Positions 1 to 10,685 are shown, numbered from the stretch's first letter. The stretch is DNA of 64,000 nt from Ophiura sarsii (GCA_035610835.1 CM069442.1:30271798-30335797), one strand, 5' to 3'. Numbers and translations: made by a program. The notes: generated by a model not told the origin, from the sequence alone.

Positions 1-594
1 TTTCAAAAATATTGTAACATTTTTGAGAGTTTCTCAAAATATTTAAAAAAATCATTTCAAAAACATATCAAAAATGTCAATACAAATGTTCAACAACAAA
101 AAATAATAATAAAAAAAAATCATAAAATGTGGTGTTTAAAAATAAATGGGTTGTTTGGGCCCGTAGAACAAGGTTTTGTTTTTTCGTTGCCTAAGAACCC
201 CCAATACTTCACCCTGACCTGTGAATGGTGGAAATCCTTTGAAGCAAAATGTACCGTCTTTGTTAAATGATTCTCCAAACTTAAAAATATTTGTAGACAA
301 AATAGCATATACACACTAGGAAAACTCTGTAAAAGTTTTAACTTCACAAATGTTTTTGTCCCAACCTATGACCAAATACAGATCTATCTATTTATTATGA
401 AAAAGGGGAACTATTGTCTAAGAATTTGTAACTTGTGCGACAATAATTCAAATGCACTCTCATTCACACGCTCTCTCTCACACATCAACAATTTGTAACA
501 AATAAGGAAACATCTCATTTAAGACACACTCGTGCATAGCTCCGATTGCTCCATATACTTTGATATTGATCAGCATAGTGAGACTTACAAGTTA

Positions 595-791
595 TACTGT
601 AAAAGAGGAAATGTTCGCGCTACATTTATTTTCCCGCTTTTAGTGTTTGAACCAGCTACCGCAAAAATAACAATACACAAATTCATTTCTTTTGCGTATA
701 GGTCTATGTGATGAAACTACAAATCACGAAACAGTTTAAAATCTGCAAAGCGCAAAAAATTAATCGTGCAACAATTACAACTTTTACAGTA
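595..791. mobile_element. MITE with TACTGTAAAAG ends, copy 1
   Basis: A 197-bp element beginning TACTGTAAAAG and ending CTTTTACAGTA, with internal TTCGCG-type and GCGAAAA-type words. It sits inside copy 1 of the 0.4-1.8 kb tandem duplication. The homologous places in copies 2 and 3 lack it, which gives an empty site. A TA target duplication is consistent with the comparison. Related copies are at about 5895-6080, 7704-8213, 21946-22157, 22731-22927 and 45838-46031. Confidence 0.85.
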
Positions 792-920
792 GTCTGTAAT
801 GGAGTGAGAGAAGGGAGGTACTGCCGTGCATATTAACTCTAATAGCGCTACAGGCTTAGGTCCCATCTTATGTCCGAATGCGAATTGATTATGAAAAAGG
901 GGACTAATGTTTAAGAAATT

Positions 921-1304
921 TCAACTTTTAAGTTGCAATTTGAACTTTTAAGTTGCATTTTGAACTTTTAAGTTGCATTTTGAACTTTAAGATGCAATTT
1001 GACCTTTTAAGTTGCAATTTGAACTTTAAAGTTGCATTTTGAACTTTTTAAGTTGCGCTTTCAACTTTTAAGTTGCGATTTCAACTTTCAAGTTGCGATT
1101 TCAACTTTTAAGTTGTGATTTCAACTTTTAAGTTGTGATGTCAACTTTTATGTTGCTATTTTTTAACTTTTAAGTTGCGATTTCAACTTTAAAGTTGAGA
1201 TTTCAACTTTTAAGTTGAAATTTCATCTTATAAGCTACAAATCAACTTTTAAATTGCAATTTCTACTTTTAAGTTGTAATTTCAACTTTTTAAGTTGCAA
1301 TTTC
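921..1304. repeat. 20-bp minisatellite, about 19 units, palindromic core
   Basis: Head-to-tail units of about 20 bp with consensus CAACTTTTAAGTTGCGATTT. The core CAACTT/AAGTTG is an inverted repeat, so each unit can pair with itself. Units drift from GCAATTTG on the left to GCGATTTC on the right, as expected from local expansion. Confidence 0.95.
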
Positions 1305-1995
1305 AAGTTAAAACTTTGTAGACAGACTTGTTAGACAGACTATCAATCAAATGCTAAAATTCACCCCTATCACACATCAATAATTTGAAACAAATAAGGA
1401 AATATCTCATTTAAGGCAAACTTGTGCATAGCTCTGATTGCCTCATATACTTAAGATTTTGATCAGTATTTACAGGTTAGAGTCCGGGGTGGAGATGGGG
1501 AGGGGAGGTACTGCTGTGCAAAACACCAACTGCACTATACAGGCTTAGGCCCCATCCTATGTCCAAATGCGGATTTATTATGAAAAAGGGAGCTAATGTT
1601 TAAGGAATTGCAACTTATAACTTGTTGGACGGACTATCATGCTAACGCTCATATTCACTCCCTATCAATATATCAACAATTTGTTACAAATTAAGACATA
1701 ATCGTGCATAGCTCCGATTGCTCCATGCTTTGATATTGATATGTATAATGAGATAAGTTAGTCTGTGGTGGAGTATGAAGTGAGAGATACTGTTCTGCAC
1801 AGTATAGTTCTAATAGTAATTCAAGCTCTATTATGTGGCATAGGTGGCGGAAGAGGGGGGTCGCAGAGAGTCCTGGCAACCCACCAAATTTCTCCCATAG
1901 AACATGTGTATTACATATGTTTGTGATCATCCATAAATTGTCCCCGATCTCCTCCAATTCTGATGCCTCCGCCTCCACTGATAGGGGGAGGTAGG

Positions 1996-2243
1996 TTAAC
2001 ACTTTTCACTTGGCTATTATTTTAACCATATACAAAACAGATTTGTCAGATATCTTTACCAACTTTCAAAGTCTATCTCAAGAATTACTGAACCAAAACC
2101 AGGCATGTTTATACTTATTGTAATGCAATTCTCATGATGGATCCAAATATGGTGATAAATTCAATAATGTTGACATTTTTTAAAACATTTTTTGAAACTT
2201 TGGAACTGTTGTCTGCAGACGACTGCCGTCTGGAAAGTGTTAA
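1996..2243. mobile_element. TTAA-type MITE (CACTTTCC ends), copy 1
   Basis: About 248 bp bounded by TTAA, with terminal repeats of consensus TTAACACTTTCCACGCGGC and its complement (imperfect here: CACTTTTCACTTGGC on the left). The interior carries GAACCAATACTAGGCATG-like and AATTCAATAATGTTGACA words shared by all copies. No coding capacity. TTAA at both ends suggests piggyBac-type mobilisation, which is inference. Confidence 0.9.
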
Positions 2244-3299
2244 TGGAGGACACACAGGAGTGGAGACCGCCCATCTCTCTTTCGAAGTTGTTGGGCCAGA
2301 CTATGACTAGACTAAAATACAACTTTTCAATATCAGTGTCACCTCCCACCCCCTGGGGCCTAGGTAGTGATTAAATTGTATGCAAATATCCTCGTTTAAC
2401 AAAAACAGGTTGTCATCTGACTGATTCAAATCATTCCAAGATATGGCATATCGGCTATGTTTGTTTACATGGATGATCAAATGTTTCCTAGCCGTGAAGT
2501 GATCTCCTGTCTCAAGGCCATGCTGTTTTTCTGCAGCGAGGGAAACCGGTGGGAAATAATATGGTCTTAAGCATATAGATCATATATCGAGTACCGCGTA
2601 AACATTAGTAACCTCGAATATAATGTGTATCACGTTCAATTGAGAAAACAAGCTCTCATAATGACTTGAATGTACAACATATTTACACAACACAGTAGTT
2701 ACTGGACATGTGAATGGTCGATCGTTTGCACAATTTTTTGACTAGACTGAACGATTTGTAATGGGGAAGCATTGTTAAAATTACCCTAGAGGGTAACTTA
2801 AGGGGCTGTGCACCTTCGGTATAGCCTCCGTAAAACTGCCGTAATTTTTTCATTATTCATTTAATCTATATAAAAGTATACATTTTTTTGCAGGAAAGGG
2901 TTCAATAAATCCAACCATGATCATGAAATTGACCAATTTGGAAAAACATTATAAAAAACACGTTTTTTTACCCATTTTAGGTTCTGCAAAGATAACTCAA
3001 AATATATTGTGTCAAATTTTGTCATTCTAGTTTTATTATATTCCTCATACAATTCCCTAGGAACCATTTTTTTTAAAATCTTTATTATTTTTAGAATTAT
3101 AGACCAAATAGTGCTAAAAAACGTTTTACCTCCAAAATCATGAAAATCACCATTTTTGGCACTTTTTGGTCGATATTTCAAAAAATATTAAGTATTTTCA
3201 AAAAAAGAAGAAACAAAAAGAATCAAAATATTTTACTTTGAGACCTCAGAATTTTCCTCAGGGTATGCCCCACATGTAATTCCTTCTGTTCCCACTTAC

Positions 3300-3456
3300 C
3301 TGTATATCTGTTAATAACTGGCCAAACTTTGGTGCTTTTATTGACCAGTTATTAAGTAACTTCACAGCATTGGCAAAATTACTGACATAGTCGGAGTAAA
3401 GCATAAGAAATGGAGCTAGCCTCTTGAGAATGTCTCCTATGCTTGGATTCTCTTCC
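3300..3456 (-). CDS. FGD: FGD-like Cdc42 GEF, DH-domain exon 3 in window (3'-most)
   Basis: Internal exon of a FYVE/RhoGEF/PH protein that would activate Rho-family GTPases (Cdc42 in the known family) at the actin cortex. On the minus strand a pyrimidine tract and CAG precede the exon, and CAG|GTAAGT follows it. The first base completes the Trp codon begun in the 7455-7603 exon. The next 52 codons read EENPSIGDILKRLAPF, then MLYSDYVSNFANAV and WSIKAPKFGQLLTDIQ. This matches the middle of the FGD DH domain, where family members have [22 protein letters not shown] and end the segment with IQ. One position that is usually Lys in PFLKMY is Met here. The exon ends in phase 0. The next expected exon (family motif LTLQHHMLEPVQRIPRY) was not found in bases 1-3299, so the gene runs off the left edge. 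Family assignment rests on remembered family patterns, not a search. Confidence 0.95.
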
Positions 3457-3502
3457 CTGGAAGAGAAAGGAAATCATAGAGTTCATTTATTAAAGTGGTT
3501 TC

Positions 3503-3862
3503 ATGGTGGTTAACATCAACTGGAGACAGCATGTGACAAATGAGGACCTGTACAGGGATATGCCCAAAGTCTTAGATAAGATCAGAAAACATAGAGCAAG
3601 ATTTTCCGGACACTGTTTCAGAGGTCCAAATGAGCCTGTCTTCGTACTCACACACTGGATTTCAAAATATAGAGCAAGAAAGGGTGGTAGAGCAGCCCTA
3701 ACTTATATTGACCTACTAAAGTGTAACAGAATTGAAGGTAGAAGAAATCAAGATTTGGAGAAACATTGTGGTTCAGAAAAATCACCAGACTTAAGTCAAT
3801 TAAGTCAATGGCCGTTATGGGGTGAGGGGTTGGTTGGTAATATACTGATGTTGTCGGAATAA
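3503..3862 (+). pseudogene. RTE-like non-LTR retrotransposon, 3' end of the RT polyprotein (fragment)
   Basis: A 119-codon open stretch reads WRQHVTNEDLYRDMP, then KHRARFSGHCFRGPNEPV and KGGRAALTYIDLL. This is the C-terminal tail typical of RTE/craniofacial-development-protein-2-like retroelements (TNE-LY and GRP-LTYID motifs). The catalytic RT region and endonuclease are absent, so it is a truncated remnant lying antisense in an FGD-gene intron. Confidence 0.75.
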
Positions 3863-4200
3863 GGCATAATATATGGAGGTTATAGCCTCTTGTGAATGTC
3901 TGAGTCTTCTGGGACATCTGTGTTCATACAAAATGTCAAAACACATTTTAAGATTTCACAACATGATGTTGTCGATGTATGTCTGGAAAAGGGTGCATTT
4001 TAGGAAAGGTTTGAGGATAGAATTGATGGATGCTACACACAGCTACTTCGAAGAGTACTTAACTCTTTCCAGGTGTCAATTGTATTTGTGAGTGGAATAA
4101 AAGGGAGAAAAGACAGAGTAAGTAATATTTAGCTTGTTTTGTTTTGTTTTGTCAACATACGCATTAAGTGTGTGTAGTAAAATACATTCGCCATTCATGA

Positions 4201-4298
4201 CAGGGCTAGTACATTTTTTTACTCATATATTTAATTCAATGACTTTCCATGACATTAACAACAAGTAATCAATGACTTTTCAATGACTTTTCCAGCCC
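4201..4298. repeat. Short sequence with CAGGGCT...AGCCCT ends
   Basis: About 98 bp beginning CAGGGCTAG and ending CCAGCCCT, with TGACTTTCCATGAC-type words repeated inside and again at 4400-4455. The ends resemble hAT-type termini but I see no 8-bp target duplication, so the call is weak. Confidence 0.35.
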
Positions 4299-4914
4299 TC
4301 TGATACTCCCTTGTGAATTTTTAATGGCATTGAGCCAAGTTTCGATCAGTTTCTCTATCTACATTTGTATATTTTGCTTTGAAATCTTGCAAATTCGATG
4401 AATTTCCATGACTTTTAAAGGTGAAGACCCTTTTTTCCATGACTTTCAAGGCCTGGGATATAGACAATGTCACCTCACACGTCACAGTAGCCAAGCAAAC
4501 AAAAGCTTGCCTGCCAACGTTTGCCCGAATTACCTGCAAATCAAAACCTTGCCTGCCAGTGTGTGCACGCACATTCAAAGAGGTCGTGTCTATGATAAAC
4601 CATACACTAAACCAAACCAGTCATCTACAGTAATTAACAGCATGCAGTCAATACAACAGTCAATGCATGTTCCCACAATGCATGGAATGGAACAGGGCAC
4701 TTAACATTGTTGATCAACAAGAGATGATAGGTAAGAGATTAGATTTCTTTTTGCACAAATAAAAAGTGAATGAGATACTCACAATTTTAGTTACGTTTCA
4801 CTGCTAAACTAGCAGACACTATGACACTATGGCAGCAATGACAAACCTTGGTATTAATTTCTGATTTCTATGTCAAAAATACTGCAAGTCACGACTTGCG
4901 AATCCCCCTGGCTG

Positions 4915-5745
4915 GCAGATTCACCTAAATGGGGTCAAAGGTCACATATGGGTCATTAGAGGTCAATCTGGGTATACCCTATGAGTCATCTCAAATCCCC
5001 TTACCCATTGTCACCAAGTTTAGTTGAGATTGAAGTTTGACTTGTCATATGAGAGAGAGAGAGGGCCCTAACGTTTTGACAAAAGGGGTGTAAGGTCATG
5101 TAGGGGTCATTACAGGTAAATCCGGGTACACCCCATGTATTATCTCAAGTCCCCTTAATACCCAAAGATTTTTGTCTCCCAAAGATAGTTTGGTTGAGAT
5201 TGAAGTTTGACTTTTCATATGAGAGCCCTAAAGAGCAATACGTGCAGTTAAAAGCGTTGACAAATTGGGGTTAAAGGTCATGTAGGGGTCATTAGATGTC
5301 AATCAGTGTACACCTCATAAACATCTTAAGTCCCCTTACCTAAAGATTATTGCCACCAAGCTCGGACAAGATTGAAGTCTGACTTTATATGAGAGACCTA
5401 AAAAGGTAATAAGTGCAGTTTAAAATGTTGACAAGATTTATATCAAAGGTCATGTAGGGGTCATTAGATGTCAATCAGTGTACACCTCTTAAACATCTGA
5501 AGTCCCCTTACCTAAAGATTATTGCCACCAAACTCGGACAAGATTGAAGTCTGACTTTATATGAGAGACCTAAAAAAGTAATAAGTGCAGTTTAAAATGT
5601 TGACACGATTTATATCAAAGGTCATGTAGGGGTCGTTAGAGGTCAATCTGTGTACACCCCATGAGCACCTCAAGCCCCCCCCCCCCCCCAGCCCCCCTCC
5701 CCCTAACTAATGAATATTGTAACCAAGTTTGGCTGAGATTGAAAG
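4915..5745. repeat. Tandem array of about 180-bp units (4-5 copies)
   Basis: Units repeat the series GGTCATGTAGGGGTCATTAG, GTCAATC-GTGTACACC, AAGTCCCCTTACC, GATTGAAGTCTGACTT and CATATGAGAG. Copies 3 and 4 (about 5277-5635) are nearly identical. The last copy is invaded by poly-C. A single diverged copy in the opposite orientation lies at 27121-27270. Confidence 0.9.
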
Positions 5746-5749
5746 TTTA

Positions 5750-5780
<31 letters not shown>
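5675..5780 (+). repeat. Poly-C runs (15 and 30 bases)
   Basis: C runs at 5675-5689 and 5751-5780 at the end of the 180-bp tandem array. Long uninterrupted C is a mutational hotspot and error-prone in sequencing, so the lengths are uncertain. Confidence 0.9.
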
Positions 5781-5784
<4 letters not shown>

Positions 5785-5894
5785 GCTTTTCAAAAACCCA
5801 AATGACAGATGGCCGATATCGCGTGCTAGAAATCATGTTTAATGATTACAAATTTTGACCAAAACCATACCGGAACAACATAATGATGATAAAT

Positions 5895-6080
5895 TTTTGA
5901 GCAGATAATTTTTTGCGCTTTACAGATTTTCAACTGTTTTACATGTTTTTTTAATTAGCTATTTGTAGTTTCATCACATAGACGTATACGTAAACAATTA
6001 AATTTGCGTGCTTTTATTTTTGCGGCAGCTGGTTCAAGCGCGAAAATAAATGTAGCACGAAGATTTCCAATCTTACAGTA
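5895..6080. mobile_element. MITE of the CTGTAAAAG family, inverted copy
   Basis: Reads as the reverse complement of the 595-791 element: TGTAGTTTCATCACATAGAC, then TTTTTGCGGCAGCTGGTTC, then AATAAATGTAGCACGAA and the TCTTACAGTA end. The left terminus is eroded. Confidence 0.8.
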
Positions 6081-6893
6081 TAGGTACTTCTTTGTCCGTC
6101 AATTAGGATTAGTTTCCTGACATGGATAAGTTCATAAAATTTAAGAATATTTCATGTAATATATCATTTAATTTAAGAACTTTAAATATGTTAGGATTAC
6201 AGCCAAATCTTGTCAGAATTATGTCAACATTTCTTGGCAAACTATTTTTCTTGATACATTAATAATCATGTTTGATGAAAAACTATTCTGACATGTTCTA
6301 ATGTCACAAGTATGTTTATGATAATAATATAGGTATGTGACCCGGTATGTGAAAAGGAATGAAAAAGTTGACGTGAATAATTAAGAGCACAAATTTAATT
6401 ACTTAAACTGTCATACGGGTTTCAAAACTATTACTCATGTATACAAAAAGTCAAGGCCAGCATCTAAAACTAATTTATCCACATTAAACAGGCCAAATAA
6501 CAAACATATCATAAAAATTAGGCAAAAAACAAAACAAGTTTGTCTCAGAAAGCTGCGCGCTTAACTTTTTTTAGCCTTACCTCTCGCCTCGCTTCATTTT
6601 TGGGACCCTTTGCTTCATTTCTAATCGTTTTTGTTTGCAACTTTCTGCTTATAATTTTTTATTGGACAGCGTGATTGACTTCCTTGGTCAAGATTCTGAG
6701 TTTCCCCGAGTTCTTTCAATTTGTTATATACTTATTTCTTCTCTCTTATAATAAAGGTTTTTTGAATTTATCTTGAATTTATCTTGATCGTTGTACAAAT
6801 TAGCCAATGAATCAATGTGATAGTTCATGAATATATATGAGGCATAATAAGGTCTTCTATAACATGGTCCATCTCAAAGAATACTAAACTCTA

Positions 6894-7156
6894 GGGTCCG
6901 TATGCACAAAAGAGTTAGACCGGGTCCAAAGTTAGACCTGGTCTAAGTAGATTTTAGTTTTTGTGAAAGCACACCTTTAATTACATTTCCTTCTCAAATA
7001 AGCTAACACATTGTAAAGATTCGGATGCAAAGTTCAAAAAGAGCACAAAATATCTTATGAAAATGCAGAGGAAAACAGATTTTGAGGCATGAATAAATTT
7101 CACTTAAACCAGGTCTAACTTTAGACCCGGTCTAACTCTTTTGTGCATACGGACCC
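6894..7156. mobile_element. 263-bp MITE with about 48-bp inverted ends
   Basis: The left end GGGTCCGTATGCACAAAAGA and the following GTTAGACCGGGTCCAAAGTT reappear inverted at the right end (TCTTTTGTGCATACGGACCC) with few mismatches. No coding capacity. The family is not recognised. Confidence 0.9.
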
Positions 7157-7454
7157 ATGAAGTTGCACCTGCATCAAAATCCAAAATCTGATGCGAATCG
7201 TTAATGTGACATTCCACGCTCAATCAAAAATGCTACGCACGCTTTCAAGCATGAAACTGCGTTGCATGTGGCACCGCATAAAATGAGACGCATCCGACGC
7301 ATGTATGTGCATTGAAACGTTAAAACGAGATGCAATTACGCTGTCCACTTTGACGGCGAAATCAATTAAACAAAAAATGCCAAACACCACGACCAGATCG
7401 AACAGTGACCCTGGTAAAACTCTGTTAGTGCTCTGTCTGTGGTCATCTACTTAC

Positions 7455-7603
7455 CATTCTTTCAACCTCTTTTCAAGATCGGGAAGTAAAAAGTTTTGAT
7501 GAAAGGCGTAGATTGATCTGAGATTGGAGAATATATCCCTGGTGACCTCGGGACTAAACCAGTGCGCCCTCTCATTTTCCCGCTCTATCCTTGCTAGAAA
7601 AAC
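7455..7603 (-). CDS. FGD: FGD-like Cdc42 GEF, DH-domain exon 2 in window
   Basis: Internal exon, 149 bp, flanked on the minus strand by ACCACAG before and G|GTAAGTAG after. It opens in phase 0 and reads VFLARIEREN, then EVTRDIFSNLRSIYAFHQNF and LLPDLEKRLKEW. The final Trp codon is split two bases to one across the intron. IFSN-SIYAFH-FLLP-LEKRMKEW is the DH-domain text typical of FGD1-FGD4, lying between the first conserved DH helix and the IGDIL segment. The downstream intron is about 4.0 kb and the upstream one about 1.6 kb. Phase and content join cleanly to both neighbouring exons, which makes this triplet of exons the strongest gene evidence in the window. Base composition is visibly richer in G and C than the surrounding intron. 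Confidence 0.95.
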
Positions 7604-7703
7604 CTGTGGTATTGAACAATAATAGTAGCAAACAATTACAAATTGTATGGTTCATAAATGAGGTTGTCAATATTGAATTAATAAATTTAAAGTTCATTAT
7701 GCA

Positions 7704-8213
7704 CACTGTAAAAGTGTACATTTTCGAGCATGTACATTTTCGCACTTTGCACATTTTTAACAATTTTGCTTGTTTTTATTTTTGCGTTTTGAGCTTCCTT
7801 ACATAGACCTTGCTGATTTAGCGCAAAAATAAATGTAACACTTAAAGGTAGATGTTCCGATTTTCAACTTGAAGTTTTCTATTCTATATTAAAGGTCATC
7901 CTTAAAAAAGTCGTGTTCCAAAGTTTGAGTTGCATAGCTCTAATGGTTCTTATTTTAGATGCACAAGATGCTGTGAACTGTACCCATTGAGTAGTACACA
8001 AACTATATCGGTGGTTACCACCATTCGTGGTAATTCAAAGTTATTTCATCAATTTCTCCGTAATTATACCGATTTAGGCCGTCAAATTTCAGTATGATGA
8101 TGAGAAAAATAAGAGCTTTCATATGATATGAAAATCTCCGTATGTTTGAAATAATTCTGTGTTACGAAAATGTGATCGGGTCATCTACCTTTAACATTTC
8201 CACTTTTACAATA
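7704..8213. mobile_element. CTGTAAAAG-family MITE split by a nested MITE
   Basis: The left part (7704-7845) carries CACTGTAAAAGTGTACATT and AAAAATAAATGTAACAC. The right part (8191-8213) carries CATTTCCACTTTTACAATA. Removing 7846-8190 plus one TTAA restores the order seen in the intact relative at 45838-46031. Confidence 0.85.
7846..8190. mobile_element. 345-bp MITE with AGGTAGATG ends and TTAA target duplication
   Basis: Bounded by TTAA at 7842-7845 and 8191-8194. Ends are AGGTAGATG and CATCTACCT. It lies inside another MITE, so it is the younger insertion. Subterminal pairing is weak beyond the first 9 bp. Confidence 0.85.
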
Positions 8214-8439
8214 ATAAGATCAATTTGAAATATTAGCAAATAAAGTCCTCAAAAATACAGAAGATAAGAAGAAAATAGGTGATACTTATCATATCTTCAA
8301 AAAACTTTAAAATATAATAATTATGGTCAACATTCGGAGGCATTTTAATTTGATCCATGTTGTTGTGTTGATTTCAATGTAAAAACTTTGAAATAGCATT
8401 AGGGTTAGGGTTAGGGTTAAAGAAGGAAAAGGTGACCTT

Positions 8440-8757
8440 TAACAAGGATTATAGCTCAAAGAATCATACTCATAGCAAATGATAGATTCTTTAAGAAAAT
8501 GTATGAAGTAATTGGGTGATTCAGTATTGTTAGTAAATTTGTCTTATATAAGCCTAACCATTTGGCTATTTTTACAAAGATGACACATGACTAATAATGG
8601 CCCAAGCAACTCTTAGTGCGGATTCTCTGAAATTGGCTATTTTGATACCCTTAGCATGGGCCCACGCTGTGGTCGAAAAAAGCACCCTTATTCCACATTT
8701 TCGTACACGCGGATGATTACAATACAATATTATACATGACTGCCCCCCCCCGGGCAT
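8440..8757. repeat. Repeat family with C-rich ends, copy 1
   Basis: Shares AGATGACACATGACTAATAA, GATTCTCTGAAATTGGCTAT and GATGATTACAATACAATAT-like words with 23880-24371 (inverted) and with the element at 59147-59824. It ends in ACTGCCCCCCCCCGGGC. Confidence 0.75.
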
Positions 8758-9172
8758 GTGAACTCATGATCCCATTGCTAGTTTATACCTGCTTTGTGGT
8801 GGTTGGTCACATTATGTGATGTGATCAAGTAAAAAGGAGTCACATGTGGGCAGTTTTCAATTTTGATATTTGTCCATCATTTGAAAGCAAGTGGAAAATG
8901 CTACTACATGGTCTAAACCCCACTAAAATTGAACTTCTAATTTTTAAGTTTACAAACAATTCACTAACTAAGAAAACAAAGTAAAACATAAGAACATGTC
9001 ACTTCTTTTTACCCAATAACTTAAAATCAATATTCCCGACAGACATTCGACTCTTTCCACTTGATCGCATCACATATACCCCTCAGAGTCAGATTCAAAA
9101 CCTTGTGACTCTCACTGATAAAATTCATGCATTTCTGTCGTGTCAGACCCATCTCCTAACCTTAATTCTTAC

Positions 9173-9286
9173 CTGATCTAGAAGATTCAACCTGTCTACA
9201 TATGTCCTCTCCGAAGTTAACACCTCATAGGCAACCTTGTGACTTTCGTTGATAAAATTCTCTGGTTTTGGAGCTTGCTGTTCACG
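9173..9286 (-). CDS. FGD: FGD-like Cdc42 GEF, DH-domain exon 1 in window
   Basis: Internal exon of exactly 38 codons, phase 0 at both ends. The minus strand shows an acceptor with TTGATTTTCAG and a donor CAG|GTAAGA. It reads REQQAPKPENFINESH, then KVAYEVLTSERTYVDRLN and LLDQ. The second half is the start of a DH domain: the first conserved helix, in which FGD proteins have LLHTEKAYVSRLHLLDQ. The break directly after LLDQ, followed by VF in the next exon, matches how the family sequence continues. The first 16 residues are a linker with a PKPE stretch. Phase 0 also fits direct joining to the 30571-31262 exon, though a small exon inside the 21.3-kb intron could have been missed. Confidence 0.94.
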
Positions 9287-9513
9287 CTGAAAATCAAGAT
9301 GTCAAACGAAAATATTATAGTACATTCATATTTTGTAGTGCTTTAAATATCAGAAGCATAACAAAATGGAGGGTAATTGAAATTGTTTTGGGTTGAGAAT
9401 GGTATTCAGATGGCACCCATCTACCTGATGAGTGATGAGAAGCCCTCCTCCCCCTCCCCCTCCCCATCAACCCTGTCCTGCTTCCTATATCTACACTCAC
9501 AGGCTTACCAACC

Positions 9514-9778
9514 TTAACACTTTCCATGAGGCCATTAGTTTACCATACAAAACAATTTGTTTAGACACTTTTGCAATTTTCAAAGTCTATCTCTAGGATT
9601 GCTGAACCAATACAAGGCATGTTTGAACCAATACAAGGCATGTTTGTACTTATTTCAATGCATTTCTCATGTTGATTCCATAAAAGGTAATGAAATTCAA
9701 TAATTTCGACATATTTGAAACATTTTGTGACATTTTGGAATGTTGTCTGCAGAATGCCTGTCGCGTGGAAAGTGTTAA
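9514..9778. mobile_element. TTAA-type MITE (CACTTTCC ends), copy 2
   Basis: Bounded by TTAA; the right end is GTCGCGTGGAAAGTGTTAA. It is longer than its relatives because GAACCAATACAAGGCATGTT occurs twice in direct succession near 9604-9643. Confidence 0.9.
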
Positions 9779-9917
9779 CAGAGTTGGCGGAAGCCTTCCA
9801 CATTGAAGTAAGTTCTCCTCATAAGACCCTATAGATAAGGAATCTTGGTTACAATGCCATATGATGTGAAAAATCAACAATATGACAACACAATAATAAG
9901 TACAATACAAAGTTACT

Positions 9918-10042
9918 ATGAGTTTTTTCGTGCAAATTTGGTTGAAAATTAAAGGTAACAATGAAGCATAGTGGGAGTCACAAAAGTAAAGGCAGCAAAT
10001 GAAATTTTTAAAATTTAGCAGCAAATTGTTAAGATTTTTGAC
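9918..10042 (+). repeat. Dispersed direct repeat, copy A
   Basis: Shares TTTTTTCGTGCAAATTTGG, GAGTCACAAAAGTAAAGGCA and TTTAGCAGCAAATTGTTAAG with 10686-10785. Copy B lacks about 25 bp in the middle. Confidence 0.85.
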
Positions 10043-10323
10043 CATATTTCTCAGCAAAATTAATAGAATTCAACCCTTTGAACCCGACAGGCCAGTTTAC
10101 CGGCCACCAGGAGAACGTAAAATAACCCAACAAAATGTGTGTGAAGCACTCAAATACTTTCCGTTTTTGAACTAATAAAGTACCGAAAAACTGTAAAAAT
10201 ATTCCTAAATTTGTGTGACAAATTTAGTGTATATTGAAGCTTAAATTGATGAAACTGTGAACTTATAAGCGCAAAACATGGCAGTTTTAACACTTCCATT
10301 GTCGTGATCTTTTAGGGAGGCGT

Positions 10324-10347
10324 CCCCCCCCCCCCCCCCCCCCCCCC
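10324..10347 (+). repeat. Poly-C run (24 bases)
   Basis: Uninterrupted C run preceded by AGGCGT and followed by ACACC. Confidence 0.9.
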
Positions 10348-10479
10348 ACACCTAAAAATGTATGGGTGGGGGACGTGACCTCCTCCCCTGGCTACAGCTG
10401 TATTTTTCTAAATGTTGGCTGACAAAATGGCCCAAAATAGAAGAATTCCCAAGACAACATGAACAACTTGTAATAAGGG

Positions 10480-10565
10480 ACATAATTATTATTATAAGGA
10501 TTTATATAGTGCATTTCCAAAAGACCAATGCGCTGTACAATGTATACATTAGATAAAAATATGTT
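10480..10565 (-). repeat. SINE/L2-type 3' tail fragment
   Basis: Read on the minus strand it gives GTACAGCGCATTGG, then CACTATATAAATCC and an ATAAT-rich end. This is the tail pattern shared by the L2-type elements and the SINE elsewhere in the window. The body is missing. Confidence 0.5.
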
Positions 10566-10685
10566 GAACAAAAACCAGCAGTTATATACGTACATAATAT
10601 AAATATATAGTAACTGATAAAATACACAAAAGCAGAAATATCACACAGCCCGACCCCACACACACCCCCACACCATGGGAACAGG

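Larger units (their letters stand above)
380..1830. repeat. Three-copy tandem segmental duplication
   Basis: Three successive blocks (about 380-888, 886-1566 and 1567-1830) share, in the same order, TTTATTATGAAAAAGGG, then CACACATCAACAATTTG-like, then CGTGCATAGCTCCGATTGC and finally a GGAGGTACTGC-like segment. Copy 1 carries a MITE and copy 2 carries the 20-bp minisatellite. Copy 3 is the shortest. Divergence is moderate, so the duplication is not recent. Confidence 0.85.
1..3299. other. Intron 3' of the last visible DH exon
   Basis: At least 3.3 kb of non-coding sequence. It holds the triplicated segment with its minisatellite (about 380-1830), one TTAA-type MITE (1996-2243) and AT-rich single-copy-looking DNA from 2250 to 3290. 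I searched both strands for the next DH exon and saw none. Confidence 0.75.
3457..7454. other. Intron of the FGD-like gene (about 4.0 kb)
   Basis: Holds an RTE-like retrotransposon fragment, short sequence with CAGGGCT ends (about 4201-4298), the roughly 180-bp tandem array, two poly-C runs, a CTGTAAAAG-type MITE and the 6894-7156 MITE. From 6090 to 6890 I see only AT-rich sequence with no recognisable feature. Confidence 0.8.
7604..9172. other. Intron of the FGD-like gene (about 1.6 kb)
   Basis: Holds a CTGTAAAAG-type MITE broken by a second MITE (7704-8213) and one copy of the repeat with C-rich ends (about 8440-8757). The stretch 8771-9172 shows nothing recognisable. Confidence 0.8.

Noticed and set aside
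921..1304. CRISPR-like regular array
   Set aside because: Units are head-to-tail without spacers, in eukaryotic sequence with spliced genes; it is a minisatellite.
8401..8420. Telomere repeat (GGTTAG)
   Set aside because: Only about three units in the middle of a gene intron. Similar words occur at MITE ends, so this is not a chromosome end.
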